Shown here piece after piece: positions 1 through 8,343 of a DNA stretch of 64,000 bases. The translations under genes were made by a program, and so were the position numbers. Below the pieces are notes generated by a model. That model searched no databases. It had not been told where the DNA came from and saw only the letters and a list, made by a program, of their open reading frames with translations. How positions within the stretch are numbered: the stretch's first letter is position 1; the number at the start of each line of letters is the position of its first letter. This DNA is from Vibrio vulnificus NBRC 15645 = ATCC 27562 (GTDB lineage Bacteria; Pseudomonadota; Gammaproteobacteria; Enterobacterales; Vibrionaceae), in the NCBI RefSeq assembly GCF_002224265.1, contig NZ_CP012881.1, positions 372,001-436,000 of the forward strand. Direction: 5' to 3'.

Positions 1-1
1 C

Positions 2-745
2 AACACCATCAATATCTCGACTACCGCTGCCTTTGTGGCCGCGGCCTGTGGGTTGAAAGTCGCTAAACATGGTAATCGCAGCGTTTCAAGTAAATCAGGT
101 TCTTCCGATCTACTTGATTCATTTGGCATCAACCTCGCGATGAGCGCAGAAGATACTCGCTCAGCCGTCGATAGCATTGGCGTCGCCTTTTTGTTTGCAC
201 CTCAATACCATAGCGGTGTGAAGCACGCGATGCCTGTGCGCCAAACCATGAAAACGCGTACTATCTTCAATATCTTAGGCCCCTTGATTAACCCTGCGCG
301 TCCTAACATCGAACTGATGGGTGTATATAGCCAAGAACTGGTTCGCCCAATCGCAGAAACCATGCTGAAAATGGGCATGAAACGTGCCGCGGTCGTACAT
401 GGCAGCGGCTTGGATGAAGTCGCTATTCATGGCGACACCTTGGTCGCAGAAATCAAAGATGGCGTAATTCACGAATACACTCTCACCCCAGCCGACTTTG
501 GCGTTAATACGCATCCATTGGAAGCGATTAAGGGGGGCGATCCTGAGGAAAACAAAGCCATCATCACGCACTTACTCACCGGAAAAGGAACGGAAGCTCA
601 ATTGAGTGCCGTTGCCGTCAACGTCGCGCTACTCATGCGTCTTTTTGGTCACGAAGATCTCAAAGCCAATACGCAACAAGCGATCGACGCAATGAACTCT
701 GGTAAAGCGTATCAACTGGTCGAAAAATTGGCTCAACACGCCTGA
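2..745 (+). CDS. trpD: Anthranilate phosphoribosyltransferase, 5' end missing
   Basis: Second step of tryptophan synthesis: transfers phosphoribose from PRPP to anthranilate in the cytoplasm. The window opens inside the gene; reading from base 2 gives an open frame through NTINISTTAAFVAAAAG-like sequence and the KHGNRSVSSKSGSSDLL segment typical of TrpD, followed by FNILGPLINP and a DEVAIHG-like motif. About 247 residues remain, so roughly the first quarter, including the PRPP-binding loop, lies upstream. The stop is 5 bases before trpCF, whose ribosome site (GAGG) overlaps the trpD stop region, so the two are translationally close-coupled in the trp operon. Identification is by recognisable family motifs and by operon position. 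Confidence 0.97.
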   Translation, partial: NTINISTTAAFVAAACGLKVAKHGNRSVSSKSGSSDLLDSFGINLAMSAEDTRSAVDSIGVAFLFAPQYHSGVKHAMPVRQTMKTRTIFNILGPLINPARPNIELMGVYSQELVRPIAETMLKMGMKRAAVVHGSGLDEVAIHGDTLVAEIKDGVIHEYTLTPADFGVNTHPLEAIKGGDPEENKAIITHLLTGKGTEAQLSAVAVNVALLMRLFGHEDLKANTQQAIDAMNSGKAYQLVEKLAQHA

Positions 746-750
746 GGTTT

Positions 751-2181
751 ATGATGACAAACAACAACGAAAAACTGTCAGAACACGTTTCTCTGCAGGA
801 AGCACAAATGGCGGAAGTCCTAGCCAAGATAGTTCGCGATAAATACCAGTGGGTAGCAGAGCGTAAACAGGCGCAACCATTGGCCAGTTTCCAAGCCACG
901 TTGACACCATCGGATCGCAGCTTTTACCAAGCCTTGCAGGGCCAACGCACGGTATTTATTACTGAATGTAAGAAAGCCTCTCCATCGAAAGGATTGATCC
1001 GTGAAGATTTCGACTTGGATTACATCGCGTCGGTGTACAACCACCACGCAGATGCGATTTCGGTACTCACCGATGAGAAATACTTCCAAGGCAGCTTCGA
1101 TTTTCTACCCCAAGTTCGTCAACAAGTGCGCCAGCCTGTGTTGTGTAAAGATTTTATGGTCGATAGCTATCAAGTTTATCTCGCTCGTCACTATCAAGCC
1201 GACGCCATTTTATTGATGTTGTCAGTCCTCAATGACGAGCAATATCAAACACTGGCGGATGTTGCCCACCAGTTGCAAATGGGTGTGCTGACAGAAATCA
1301 GTAATGACGAAGAGCTTGAGCGTGCTGTGAAGCTGGGGGCGAAAGTGATTGGTATTAACAACCGCAACTTACGAGACCTCACCACCGATTTGAATCGCAC
1401 CAAAGTACTCGCACCAACTTTGCGTCGCTTAGCACCAGAAGCGACTGTGATCTCGGAATCGGGCATTTACACCCACCAGCAAGTGCGCGATCTCGCCCAA
1501 TACGCTGATGGCTTTTTGATTGGCAGCTCGTTGATGGCAGAAAAAAACCTCGAGCTCGCGGTACGCAAAGTGACACTGGGTGAAAACAAAGTCTGTGGTC
1601 TCACTCATCCGGAGGAAGCCGCCAAAGCCTATCAAGCTGGCGCTGTCTTTGGTGGTTTGATTTTTGTAGAGCAATCCAAACGTGCTGTAAATATAGAGCA
1701 GGCAAGACTGACGATGAGTGGCGCTCCGCTCAATTATGTTGGCGTGTTCCAAAATCACCCCGTTACCTTGGTGGCCGAAACCGCAAACCAGCTCCAACTG
1801 CACGCGGTGCAATTACATGGCAACGAAGACGCCGATTACATCGCACAACTGCGCAAGCAACTCAACGAATCGATTGAGATTTGGAAAGCCTATGGCGTGA
1901 CCGACCAAGCACCGACCCTAATTACTCAAGACGTTGATCGTCACCTTTTCGATGCGCAAGTCGGCCAACAAAGCGGTGGAACAGGGACCACGTTTGATTG
2001 GGCTCTATTGGATGATCCAAGCCATATCATGTTGGCAGGCGGTCTCAATCCAGACAACGCGCAAAAGGCAGCAAGCCTTGGATGTTTAGGGCTGGATTTA
2101 AACTCTGGTGTTGAAGAAAGCCCAGGGAAAAAAGATCTGACGAAGCTGCAGCAAGCGTTTGCAGCCATACGAAATTATTGA
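751..2181 (+). CDS. trpCF: Bifunctional indole-3-glycerol phosphate synthase / phosphoribosylanthranilate isomerase
   Basis: A 476-residue fusion carrying two consecutive tryptophan-pathway activities, as in enteric bacteria and vibrios. The N-terminal half is a TIM-barrel IGP synthase with the ECKKASPSKG substrate loop near residue 70, a VLCKDFMVD segment and GINNRNL. The C-terminal half, from about residue 270, is the PRA isomerase with KVCGLTHPEEA, GLIFVEQSKRAV and a terminal AGGLNPDN phosphate-binding loop. The start follows a GAGG ribosome site at normal spacing. An extra N-terminal stretch of about 15 residues precedes the usual MAEVLAKIVRDK start, so initiation at the internal Met is possible. 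It is usually annotated trpC or trpCF. Confidence 0.97.
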   Translation: MMTNNNEKLSEHVSLQEAQMAEVLAKIVRDKYQWVAERKQAQPLASFQATLTPSDRSFYQALQGQRTVFITECKKASPSKGLIREDFDLDYIASVYNHHADAISVLTDEKYFQGSFDFLPQVRQQVRQPVLCKDFMVDSYQVYLARHYQADAILLMLSVLNDEQYQTLADVAHQLQMGVLTEISNDEELERAVKLGAKVIGINNRNLRDLTTDLNRTKVLAPTLRRLAPEATVISESGIYTHQQVRDLAQYADGFLIGSSLMAEKNLELAVRKVTLGENKVCGLTHPEEAAKAYQAGAVFGGLIFVEQSKRAVNIEQARLTMSGAPLNYVGVFQNHPVTLVAETANQLQLHAVQLHGNEDADYIAQLRKQLNESIEIWKAYGVTDQAPTLITQDVDRHLFDAQVGQQSGGTGTTFDWALLDDPSHIMLAGGLNPDNAQKAASLGCLGLDLNSGVEESPGKKDLTKLQQAFAAIRNY

Positions 2182-2191
2182 TATTGATGAT

Positions 2192-2208
2192 CTGAACCTG
2201 AGGTTCAG
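2192..2208 (+). other. Intercistronic hairpin between trpCF and trpB
   Basis: A 7-bp perfect stem (CTGAACC / GGTTCAG) with a 3-base TGA loop lies in the 75-base gap before trpB, the only sizeable gap in this part of the operon. There is no T-run, so it is unlikely to terminate. It may affect mRNA processing or stability. Confidence 0.5.
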
Positions 2209-2256
2209 TGAAGAACAAATTCTGGCACATAGCCAAACACAATTAAGGAAGCAAAC

Positions 2257-3447
2257 ATGACTAAGTTAAATGCCTACTTTGGCGAATACGGCGGTCAGTA
2301 CGTACCTCAGATTCTGGTACCCGCATTAGAACAGCTCGAGCAAGCGTTCATTGACGCCCAAGAAGACCCTGACTTCCGCAGTGAGTTTATGGGGTTACTC
2401 CAAGAATACGCAGGCCGCCCAACCGCACTGACGCTGACGCGCAATCTGACCAAAGGCACCAAAACCAAACTGTACCTAAAACGTGAAGATTTGCTGCACG
2501 GTGGCGCGCACAAAACCAACCAAGTACTTGGCCAAGCACTGCTGGCTAAGCGCATGGGCAAAAACGAGATCATTGCTGAAACGGGCGCAGGCCAACATGG
2601 TGTTGCCACCGCACTTGCCTGTGCACTACTGGGCTTGAAATGCCGTGTGTACATGGGAGCAAAAGACGTTGAGCGCCAAAGTCCAAACGTGTTTCGTATG
2701 AAGTTGATGGGCGCGACGGTGATTCCGGTGCACTCAGGTTCTGCCACACTAAAAGACGCGTGTAACGAAGCATTGCGTGATTGGTCGGGTAGCTATGAAA
2801 CCGCCCACTACTTATTGGGCACTGCCGCGGGTCCCCACCCTTTCCCAACCATCGTACGTGAGTTCCAACGAATGATTGGTGAAGAAACGAAGAATCAGAT
2901 CCTCGCACGTGAAGGTCGCCTGCCTGATGCAGTGATTGCTTGTGTGGGTGGCGGCTCAAACGCCATCGGTATGTTCGCCGATTTTATCGAAGAAGAAACG
3001 GTTCGCCTAATTGGTGTTGAGCCTGCGGGCAAAGGCATTGATACCGACCAACATGGCGCGCCCTTAAAACATGGCAAAACTGGCATTTTCTTTGGTATGA
3101 AAGCGCCACTCATGCAAGATGAAAACGGCCAAGTCGAAGAATCGTACTCCGTTTCCGCAGGTCTCGATTTCCCATCAGTGGGTCCTCAACACGCTCACCT
3201 TAATGCCATTGGTCGCGCTGAATACGACAGCATCACCGATGATGAAGCACTTGATGCTTTCCAAGAGTTGGCAAGAAGTGAGGGTATTATACCTGCGTTA
3301 GAATCGTCTCACGCTTTAGCACATGCGCTGAAAATGGCCCGCAACAACCCAGAGAAAGAGCAGTTGTTGGTCGTTAACCTATCTGGTCGAGGTGACAAAG
3401 ACATCTTTACCGTTCATGCCATTTTAGAAGAAAAAGGAGCAATCTAA
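2257..3447 (+). CDS. trpB: Tryptophan synthase beta chain
   Basis: PLP enzyme that joins indole and serine to make tryptophan; works as an alpha2-beta2 complex with TrpA through an indole channel. The 396-residue length is standard. The PLP-lysine motif GGAHKTNQ is near residue 85, the substrate loop ETGAGQHG near 110, and the glycine-rich phosphate loop [11 protein letters not shown] near 233. The start is preceded by an AAGGA ribosome site. The coding region ends by overlapping the trpA start by one base (TAATG), which suggests translational coupling and equal production of the two subunits. Confidence 0.98.
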   Translation: MTKLNAYFGEYGGQYVPQILVPALEQLEQAFIDAQEDPDFRSEFMGLLQEYAGRPTALTLTRNLTKGTKTKLYLKREDLLHGGAHKTNQVLGQALLAKRMGKNEIIAETGAGQHGVATALACALLGLKCRVYMGAKDVERQSPNVFRMKLMGATVIPVHSGSATLKDACNEALRDWSGSYETAHYLLGTAAGPHPFPTIVREFQRMIGEETKNQILAREGRLPDAVIACVGGGSNAIGMFADFIEEETVRLIGVEPAGKGIDTDQHGAPLKHGKTGIFFGMKAPLMQDENGQVEESYSVSAGLDFPSVGPQHAHLNAIGRAEYDSITDDEALDAFQELARSEGIIPALESSHALAHALKMARNNPEKEQLLVVNLSGRGDKDIFTVHAILEEKGAI

Positions 3448-4253
3448 TGGACCGTTATCAAGCGACATTTGAGCGCCTCGCCGCGCAAAAACAAGGTGCC
3501 TTTGTTCCTTTTGTTACCGTGTGTGACCCTAACCCTGAACTCTCACTCAAGATCATGGATACCTTAGTTCAAGCGGGTGCCGATGCTCTTGAACTTGGCA
3601 TTCCATTTTCTGATCCATTGGCCGACGGCCCAACGATCCAAGGCGCAAATATTCGCGCGCTGGATTCAGGCGCAACACCTGATATCTGTTTTGATTTGGT
3701 CGGACAAATCCGAGCTAAATACCCAGATCTACCGATTGGCCTGTTGATGTACGCCAACTTGGTCTATTCACGTGGTATCGAGAATTTCTACCAACGTTGC
3801 GCTCAAGCCGGCATTGATTCTGTGTTGATCGCCGATGTCCCAACGAACGAGAGTGCAGAGTTTGTCGCGGCAGCCGAAAAGTTTGGTGTACATCCAATCT
3901 TTATCGCACCACCAACGGCCAGTGATGAAACACTAAAACAGGTTTCACAACTGGGTGGCGGTTATACCTATCTTCTCTCTCGAGCGGGGGTCACAGGAGC
4001 TGAAACAAAAGCCAACATGCCTGTGGGTGATATGCTTGCGAAGCTAGAACAATTTAATGCGCCACCTGCACTGTTGGGCTTTGGTATATCAGAGCCTGAA
4101 CAAGTCAAACAGGCTATCGATGCGGGTGCGGCAGGTGCCATTTCAGGTTCTGCTGTGGTCAAAATCATCGAAAGTCACCTCAATGAACCTGACGCGATGT
4201 TAACGGCACTGGCAAACTTTGTTTCCAACATGAAGTCTGCAACACAAAAGTAA
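3447..4253 (+). CDS. trpA: Tryptophan synthase alpha chain
   Basis: Cleaves indole-3-glycerol phosphate to indole and glyceraldehyde-3-phosphate and channels indole to TrpB. The 268-residue TIM barrel has the expected length. The catalytic Glu lies in [11 protein letters not shown] (near residue 50) and the catalytic Asp in the following [10 protein letters not shown] segment. The [12 protein letters not shown] loop near 175 and the [10 protein letters not shown] phosphate loop near 212 are intact. It is the last gene of the operon: a strong intrinsic terminator follows within about 30 bases. Confidence 0.98.
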   Translation: MDRYQATFERLAAQKQGAFVPFVTVCDPNPELSLKIMDTLVQAGADALELGIPFSDPLADGPTIQGANIRALDSGATPDICFDLVGQIRAKYPDLPIGLLMYANLVYSRGIENFYQRCAQAGIDSVLIADVPTNESAEFVAAAEKFGVHPIFIAPPTASDETLKQVSQLGGGYTYLLSRAGVTGAETKANMPVGDMLAKLEQFNAPPALLGFGISEPEQVKQAIDAGAAGAISGSAVVKIIESHLNEPDAMLTALANFVSNMKSATQK

Positions 4254-4278
4254 CGTGGTAGACATCTAAACATCTATG

Positions 4279-4320
4279 AGATCGATTTCTTATTTACCAC
4301 TAGAAATCGATCTTTTTTTT
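4279..4320 (+). terminator. Intrinsic terminator of the trp operon
   Basis: A 12-bp perfect stem (AGATCGATTTCT / AGAAATCGATCT) around an 11-base loop runs directly into eight or more T residues. It sits 25 bases after the trpA stop. Confidence 0.9.
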
Positions 4321-4401
4321 AACATTCCAACTCACTTCCATCTCGGCTTATAAACGAGCCATCACTCAATAAAACGCCACCATTATATAAGGCCAAGCTA
4401 T

Positions 4402-4415
4402 AGCAAACGTTTGCT
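4402..4415. promoter_or_regulatory. Perfect palindrome resembling a PurR/LacI-family operator
   Basis: The 14-base perfect palindrome AGCAAACGTTTGCT lies between the trp terminator and the symporter gene. Its 12-base core GCAAACGTTTGC matches the centre of the PurR operator consensus (ACGCAAACGTTTKCGT). It is about 180 bases upstream of the symporter start, in a 339-base gap that otherwise holds only the trp terminator and AT-rich DNA. Binding by PurR is inferred; another LacI-family regulator could use the same core. Confidence 0.45.
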
Positions 4416-4592
4416 TTCTGCTTAAAAAATTGTCAATCGTCAATAAAACGCCTGATATTCACACCCTCGCTTCTTATCCCGTATTGCTAAATGTGAAATA
4501 AACGTGTAAAAATCTGATCGAATATTTATCCAAAGAACACTTTTCGTTCAGTGGGTAATTCTGGATTTTTAATATTTATTAGCACAGAGGTT

Positions 4593-5855
4593 ATGGAAGT
4601 GTTAAAAGAAAAGAGTTTGTTACGCAACATTGGTGTGCAGGTTGTCATCGCCATGATCGTGGGTACTGCCGTTGGTGCCTTGATGGGTGATAGCGCCTCT
4701 ATGTTTGCTCCACTGGGGGCCATCTTCATCAACTTGATCAAGATGCTGGTTATCCCTCTTGTTGCTGTTGCCCTAATTTCTGGCGCAGCGGGCCTAGGCA
4801 ATAGTCAATCTGCTGGCAAGGTAGGTTTCGTGACACTAGGTTACTTCGGTCTAACATCTGCACTTGCCGTTGCACTTGCCCTGTTCATGGGTGAAGTCTT
4901 CAAGCCGGGCATGGGTATCGATGTTTCCGGTGTCGAAGGCATGTTCTCTGCTGAGTACGCTTCTAAAGGTGAACTTCCTACTTTTTGGGCTACCATCACA
5001 GGTATGATCCCAACCAACGTTTTCCAGTCACTTAATGAAGCCAACATCCTACAGATCCTCGTCTTCTGTCTATTCTTAGGTATCGCCATCTCTAAACAAG
5101 AGAAAGAGAAGCGTGAGCCAATCATGAATGGCGTAAACTGCATTGTTGATTCCATGGTTTGGATGATCAACAAAGTGATGGTCATCGCGCCTCTCGGTGT
5201 ATTTGGCCTGATGGCAGAAGCCGTAGGTACGTTTGGTTTTGGCGCCCTGATGGTGGTGTTTAAACTGTTTGTGGTTTACGTTGCGGCGATTCTTATTTTT
5301 GGCTTCGTTGCTTATCCACTGATGATCCAGTTGTTTACTAAAACCTCTGCGAAGAAATTCATCAGTGCGATGAAAAAGCCACAAGCTGTTGCTCTGTCAA
5401 CCGCTTCTTCAATGGCAACCCTGCCAGTCACCATGGATACCGTTGAGAAAGAACTGGGTGTTCGCAACTCGACCGCATCTTTCGTTTTGCCTCTAGGCGC
5501 AACGATCAACATGTCTGGTAACGCCATTTACTACGGCCTAGTCGCGATCTTCTTTGCTCAGCTATTCAACATCGATTTGAGCATGGGTGCTTACATTGCC
5601 ATCATTGTGACCGCAACGCTCGGCGCAGTAGGTCAAGCAGGTGTTCCTGGTCCTTCTTTCCTCGTTGTTGCCGTCTTGCTCGCAGCGGGCATTCCAATCG
5701 AAGGTCTACCACTGTTGTTCGCTCTTGACCGTATCTTCGATATGATTCGTACCGCGCTCAACATCACTGGTGATGCAGCGTGTGCCGTCATTGTCGATGC
5801 ACTGCTTGATGAAGAAAATGAAAAACAAGCTGAGATGAATAAGCAAGAAGCGTAA
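4593..5855 (+). CDS. Dicarboxylate/amino acid:cation symporter (SLC1/DAACS family)
   Basis: Inner-membrane transporter of the GltP/GltT family that takes up glutamate, aspartate or C4-dicarboxylates with H+ or Na+. The 420-residue protein has the eight-helix plus two-hairpin layout. Visible signatures are LIKMLVIPLV in TM2, the serine-rich hairpin STASSMATLPVTMD near residue 285, and the NMSGNAIYYGL segment near 320 (NMDGT in close relatives). A C-terminal RTALNITGDA segment also matches. I chose the ATG at 4593, where the family N-terminus begins. An in-frame GTG at 4551 would add 14 residues, and neither start has an ideal ribosome site. Substrate cannot be settled from sequence. Confidence 0.88.
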   Translation: MEVLKEKSLLRNIGVQVVIAMIVGTAVGALMGDSASMFAPLGAIFINLIKMLVIPLVAVALISGAAGLGNSQSAGKVGFVTLGYFGLTSALAVALALFMGEVFKPGMGIDVSGVEGMFSAEYASKGELPTFWATITGMIPTNVFQSLNEANILQILVFCLFLGIAISKQEKEKREPIMNGVNCIVDSMVWMINKVMVIAPLGVFGLMAEAVGTFGFGALMVVFKLFVVYVAAILIFGFVAYPLMIQLFTKTSAKKFISAMKKPQAVALSTASSMATLPVTMDTVEKELGVRNSTASFVLPLGATINMSGNAIYYGLVAIFFAQLFNIDLSMGAYIAIIVTATLGAVGQAGVPGPSFLVVAVLLAAGIPIEGLPLLFALDRIFDMIRTALNITGDAACAVIVDALLDEENEKQAEMNKQEA

Positions 5856-5885
5856 TCGCAGTTTTTGCAAATTGATTCTCAAAAC

Positions 5886-5913
5886 GGGGTGACCAATGCG
5901 TTACCCCTTTTTT
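5886..5913 (+). terminator. Intrinsic terminator after the symporter
   Basis: An 8-bp stem (GGGGTGAC / GTTACCCC, one G-T pair) with a 6-base loop is followed by six T residues, 30 bases after the stop codon. Confidence 0.8.
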
Positions 5914-6039
5914 ATGCCTGCAGAAAGCGCCAAAGGCGGCAAACTGAAAGTGGCACTCATATTGCTTCTTGCTCATAACCATCAGAAGCGTCAAATTCAT
6001 CACGCAGTTTGTGCTTCGACGCAGAATGAGGACAGCATT

Positions 6040-6282
6040 ATGACGTTACATCGACGCACCTATTATGGCCTTATCCATCATGGCATGAAGGCACTACTGT
6101 TAGACCGCATTGGCCATTTTACCGAAGATGAGTATCACCACTACCTTGGCATAACCACCGGCAAAACGACGTGCTTTTCAATGACCGACGACGAACTTGA
6201 GGTGACCGTTGAGAATCTTCGCACCGAAGGCTATTTGGAAGACATGAAACGTGTCATCGCCCAATTTCAGGGGGCTGCTTAA
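6040..6282 (+). CDS. Small GemA/Gp16-like (DUF1018-like) protein
   Basis: An 80-residue cytosolic protein of unknown role. The pattern 'LIHHGMKALLLD....FTEDEYHHYLGITTGKTTC..MTDDELE' resembles the start of phage Mu Gp16/GemA-family proteins, in which a helix is followed by a DxxYR-like segment, a TGK(T/S)S turn and a 'LSxxEL' helix. Here that unit makes up nearly the whole protein. The ATG at 6040 has a GAGGA site 7 bases upstream; the frame stays open upstream to 5896 but runs through the preceding terminator, so the short form is preferred. No phage genes lie nearby. Family assignment is by eye and tentative. Confidence 0.7.
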   Translation: MTLHRRTYYGLIHHGMKALLLDRIGHFTEDEYHHYLGITTGKTTCFSMTDDELEVTVENLRTEGYLEDMKRVIAQFQGAA

Positions 6283-6293
6283 GCGCGGCGAAT

Positions 6294-6319
6294 CTTGGGA
6301 AGCCGCCGGGCTTCCTAAG
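6294..6319 (+). other. Stable hairpin after the GemA-like gene
   Basis: An 11-bp stem (one G-T pair) with a GCCG loop starts 11 bases after the stop codon. It lacks a T-run, so it may protect a 3' end rather than terminate by itself. Confidence 0.5.
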
Positions 6320-6413
6320 CCTCCAATAACCCATCATTTACTTTCAAGGCTTCACATTGAGCCAGTTTTGTTTAGACTGTGGGCAATTCAATCGACAGGA
6401 ACATTTTTGCCAC

Positions 6414-6977
6414 ATGAAGCAAATACTTGATTTTATTCCTCTAATTATCTTTTTCGCCCTCTACAAGATGTATGATATCTATGTTGCAACAGGCGCTTTG
6501 ATTGCAGCAACAGCCATTCAGATCGTTGTCACCTACGCCTTGTACAAGAAAGTTGAGAAGATGCAGTTAATTACCTTCTTAATGGTGGCCATTTTTGGTG
6601 GCATGACCATTTTCCTGCATGACGACAACTTTATTAAGTGGAAAGTGACCATCGTCTACGCCGTGTTTGCCATTGGTTTGACGGTCAGCCATGTTATGGG
6701 CAAATCGGCCATCAAAGGCATGTTGGGCAAAGAGATCACCTTGCCTGAGTCAGTATGGGCAAACATTAACTGGGCATGGGTTGGCTTTTTCACCTTTTGT
6801 GCAGGGCTGAATATCTATGTGGCCTACCAGCTTCCTTTAGATGTTTGGGTGAATTTTAAAGTCTTTGGTTTATTAGCGGCGACGTTGGTTTTTACCGTCC
6901 TCACTGGCGGCTATATTTATAAACATCTCCCTAAAGAACAAAATGGCCAGTCATCGGACGTGCCAACGGATGAATAA
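6414..6977 (+). CDS. yciB: Inner-membrane septation/cell-envelope protein YciB (IspZ)
   Basis: Polytopic inner-membrane protein linked to septation and envelope integrity in enterobacteria. The start [26 protein letters not shown] is the family signature, followed by the ATAIQI helix, a [10 protein letters not shown] helix, [16 protein letters not shown] and the [10 protein letters not shown] segment. Length is 187 residues with about five membrane helices, ending in a charged tail (HLPKEQNGQ). The ATG at 6414 restores the conserved N-terminus; longer in-frame reading adds a cysteine-rich stretch unlike the family. In E. coli yciB, yciA and yciI lie close together, and that grouping is kept here. 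Confidence 0.95.
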   Translation: MKQILDFIPLIIFFALYKMYDIYVATGALIAATAIQIVVTYALYKKVEKMQLITFLMVAIFGGMTIFLHDDNFIKWKVTIVYAVFAIGLTVSHVMGKSAIKGMLGKEITLPESVWANINWAWVGFFTFCAGLNIYVAYQLPLDVWVNFKVFGLLAATLVFTVLTGGYIYKHLPKEQNGQSSDVPTDE

Positions 6978-7014
6978 ACTGCATTTTTTGCTATAATCCT
7001 GTTCTTATTTTTCG

Positions 7015-7041
7015 CAGCGACCCTTTGGTCGCTGTTTTGTT
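7015..7041 (+). terminator. Hairpin with T-rich tail between yciB and yciA
   Basis: An 8-bp perfect stem (CAGCGACC / GGTCGCTG) with a 4-base CTTT loop is followed by TTTTGTTTG. It probably ends the yciB transcript. A TATAAT hexamer at 6992-6997 could start a yciA transcript, in which case the hairpin would lie in its leader. Confidence 0.65.
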
Positions 7042-7057
7042 TGTTGTGGATGTCAAA

Positions 7058-7456
7058 ATGAGTCAGGAATTTCACTCTCCAAAGGGTCAGTTACTGTTAA
7101 GAACCCTCGCCATGCCAGCCGATACCAATGCCAATGGGGATGTATTTGGTGGTTGGATCATGTCTCAGCTCGATCTCGCCGGTGGTATTTTGGCGAAAGA
7201 GATCTCGCACGGACGAATCGTCACTGTATCCGTATCCGGCATTACCTTTAAAAAGCCAGTCAGTGTGGGTGATGTCGTTTGTGTGTACGGTGAATGCACC
7301 AAAATTGGTCGCACTTCAATGTCGATTAATCTCGAGGTTTGGGTGAAGCCCGTACGCGATCACGGGATCGAAGATCGCTTTATGGTTTGCGATGCCACGT
7401 TTAACTATGTCGCCATTGATGCAGACGGCAAACCACGGCCTATCGTTACGGCATAA
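7058..7456 (+). CDS. yciA: Acyl-CoA thioesterase YciA
   Basis: Hotdog-fold thioesterase that hydrolyses short and medium acyl-CoAs in the cytoplasm. The 132-residue protein has the family catalytic region TNANGDVFGGWIMSQLDLAGG (Asn and Asp near residues 24-28), the SGITFKKPVSVGDVV strand and the GRTSMSINLEVW segment. The ATG at 7058 gives the usual N-terminus (MSQEFHSPKGQLLLRTLAMP). An in-frame upstream extension of 11 residues overlaps the preceding hairpin and is not expected to be translated. It is followed about 100 bases later by yciI. Confidence 0.95.
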   Translation: MSQEFHSPKGQLLLRTLAMPADTNANGDVFGGWIMSQLDLAGGILAKEISHGRIVTVSVSGITFKKPVSVGDVVCVYGECTKIGRTSMSINLEVWVKPVRDHGIEDRFMVCDATFNYVAIDADGKPRPIVTA

Positions 7457-7557
7457 ATTCCGTAGAGTTTCACAGTTTCTCGAATTTAGCTGTTCTAACT
7501 CCCTGTAATTGAGATAGATTAGGCCAAGTTAGTATCACCATTAGAAAGGAAAAGAGA

Positions 7558-7854
7558 ATGTGGTATGTCATTTTTTCTCAGGACGTTGAGAATTCGTTGG
7601 AAAAACGCCTTAGTGTGCGCCCACAACACCTAGAGAGATTGCAAGCATTGCAAGACGAAGGACGTCTATTAACTGCAGGCCCGATGCCAGCCATCGACTC
7701 TGACAACCCTGGTGACGCGGGTTTCACAGGTTCAACCGTCATTGCGGAGTTTCCTTCTTTGCAAGAAGCTCAAGCCTGGGCGGATGCCGATCCTTATATC
7801 GCAGCGGGTGTTTATGCCAATGTGATCGTTAAACCTTTCAAGAAAGTGTTCTAA
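7558..7854 (+). CDS. yciI: YciI-family protein
   Basis: A 98-residue member of the YciI family, small ferredoxin-like-fold proteins whose reaction is uncertain. The start [17 protein letters not shown], the [11 protein letters not shown] segment and the '[14 protein letters not shown]' motif with its conserved Asp-Pro are diagnostic; the conserved His sits in the RPQHLERL segment. An AAGGAAAAGAG ribosome site precedes the ATG. The stop overlaps the next start by one base (TAATG), so the following lipoprotein is translated from the same message. Confidence 0.93.
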   Translation: MWYVIFSQDVENSLEKRLSVRPQHLERLQALQDEGRLLTAGPMPAIDSDNPGDAGFTGSTVIAEFPSLQEAQAWADADPYIAAGVYANVIVKPFKKVF

Positions 7855-8246
7855 TGTTTAAAAAAGTACTCTCTGCATCGTTAGTGTTGTTGGCATTAGC
7901 GGGCTGTTCTTCAAATGGTGAGAAAGAGCGCCAATTAGAGCTCATGGCGTCTAACCGCGCTGGTGTACTCTCGGCGGGATTACCGATTGAATACGGTCCA
8001 CTTAAAGTCATGCGTATTTCATCATCGAAAAACATTGTTGAGATCATGATGATCTACAACACCGACGCGACTGGTGCAAAACCGACACAAGAGCTGCTTT
8101 CCACCAGCGTAAGTAAATACTGTGAAGACGCAACCGTGCGAAACCAACTCGATATGGGGCTGATGTACCGCATCAAAATTCGCAACTCTCGTGGGCAACT
8201 GATCATCGATGAGATGGTGACGGCGGCGAGTTGTCAGCCACAATAG
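7854..8246 (+). CDS. Lipoprotein resembling the AspS/GspS-beta type II secretion pilotin
   Basis: A 130-residue lipoprotein with a signal peptide ending in the lipobox LALAGC (lipid on Cys18; Ser at +2 predicts the outer membrane). The mature part follows the AspS/YghG pilotin pattern: an N-terminal helix ending 'LMASNRAGVLSAGLPIEYGP', a strand pair 'VEIMMIYN', then 'YCEDATV......G..YRIKIRNSRG' and a final Cys ('TAASC'). The two late cysteines match the disulfide pair of that family. Pilotins carry the type II secretin to the outer membrane. The gene overlaps yciI by one base and no secretion genes are nearby, which is unusual. The pilotin role is inferred from remembered family sequences and not aligned here. 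Confidence 0.72.
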   Translation: MFKKVLSASLVLLALAGCSSNGEKERQLELMASNRAGVLSAGLPIEYGPLKVMRISSSKNIVEIMMIYNTDATGAKPTQELLSTSVSKYCEDATVRNQLDMGLMYRIKIRNSRGQLIIDEMVTAASCQPQ

Positions 8247-8280
8247 CGGCTTGCTTCGAAAGCAACGCTCAATAACAGCA

Positions 8281-8306
8281 AAAACGGAGGTCATGACCTC
8301 CGTTTT
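8281..8306. terminator. Bidirectional terminator
   Basis: The perfect inverted repeat AAAACGGAGGTCA / TGACCTCCGTTTT separates the convergent lipoprotein and hydroquinone-reductase genes. It has T tracts on both strands. Confidence 0.88.
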
Positions 8307-8343
8307 ATTTAAGTTCACTTCACGACATCTGATCGCAAACTCC

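Noticed and set aside
5896..6039. Upstream extension of the GemA-like gene by 48 codons
   Set aside because: It runs through the symporter terminator, and the ATG at 6040 has a proper ribosome site.
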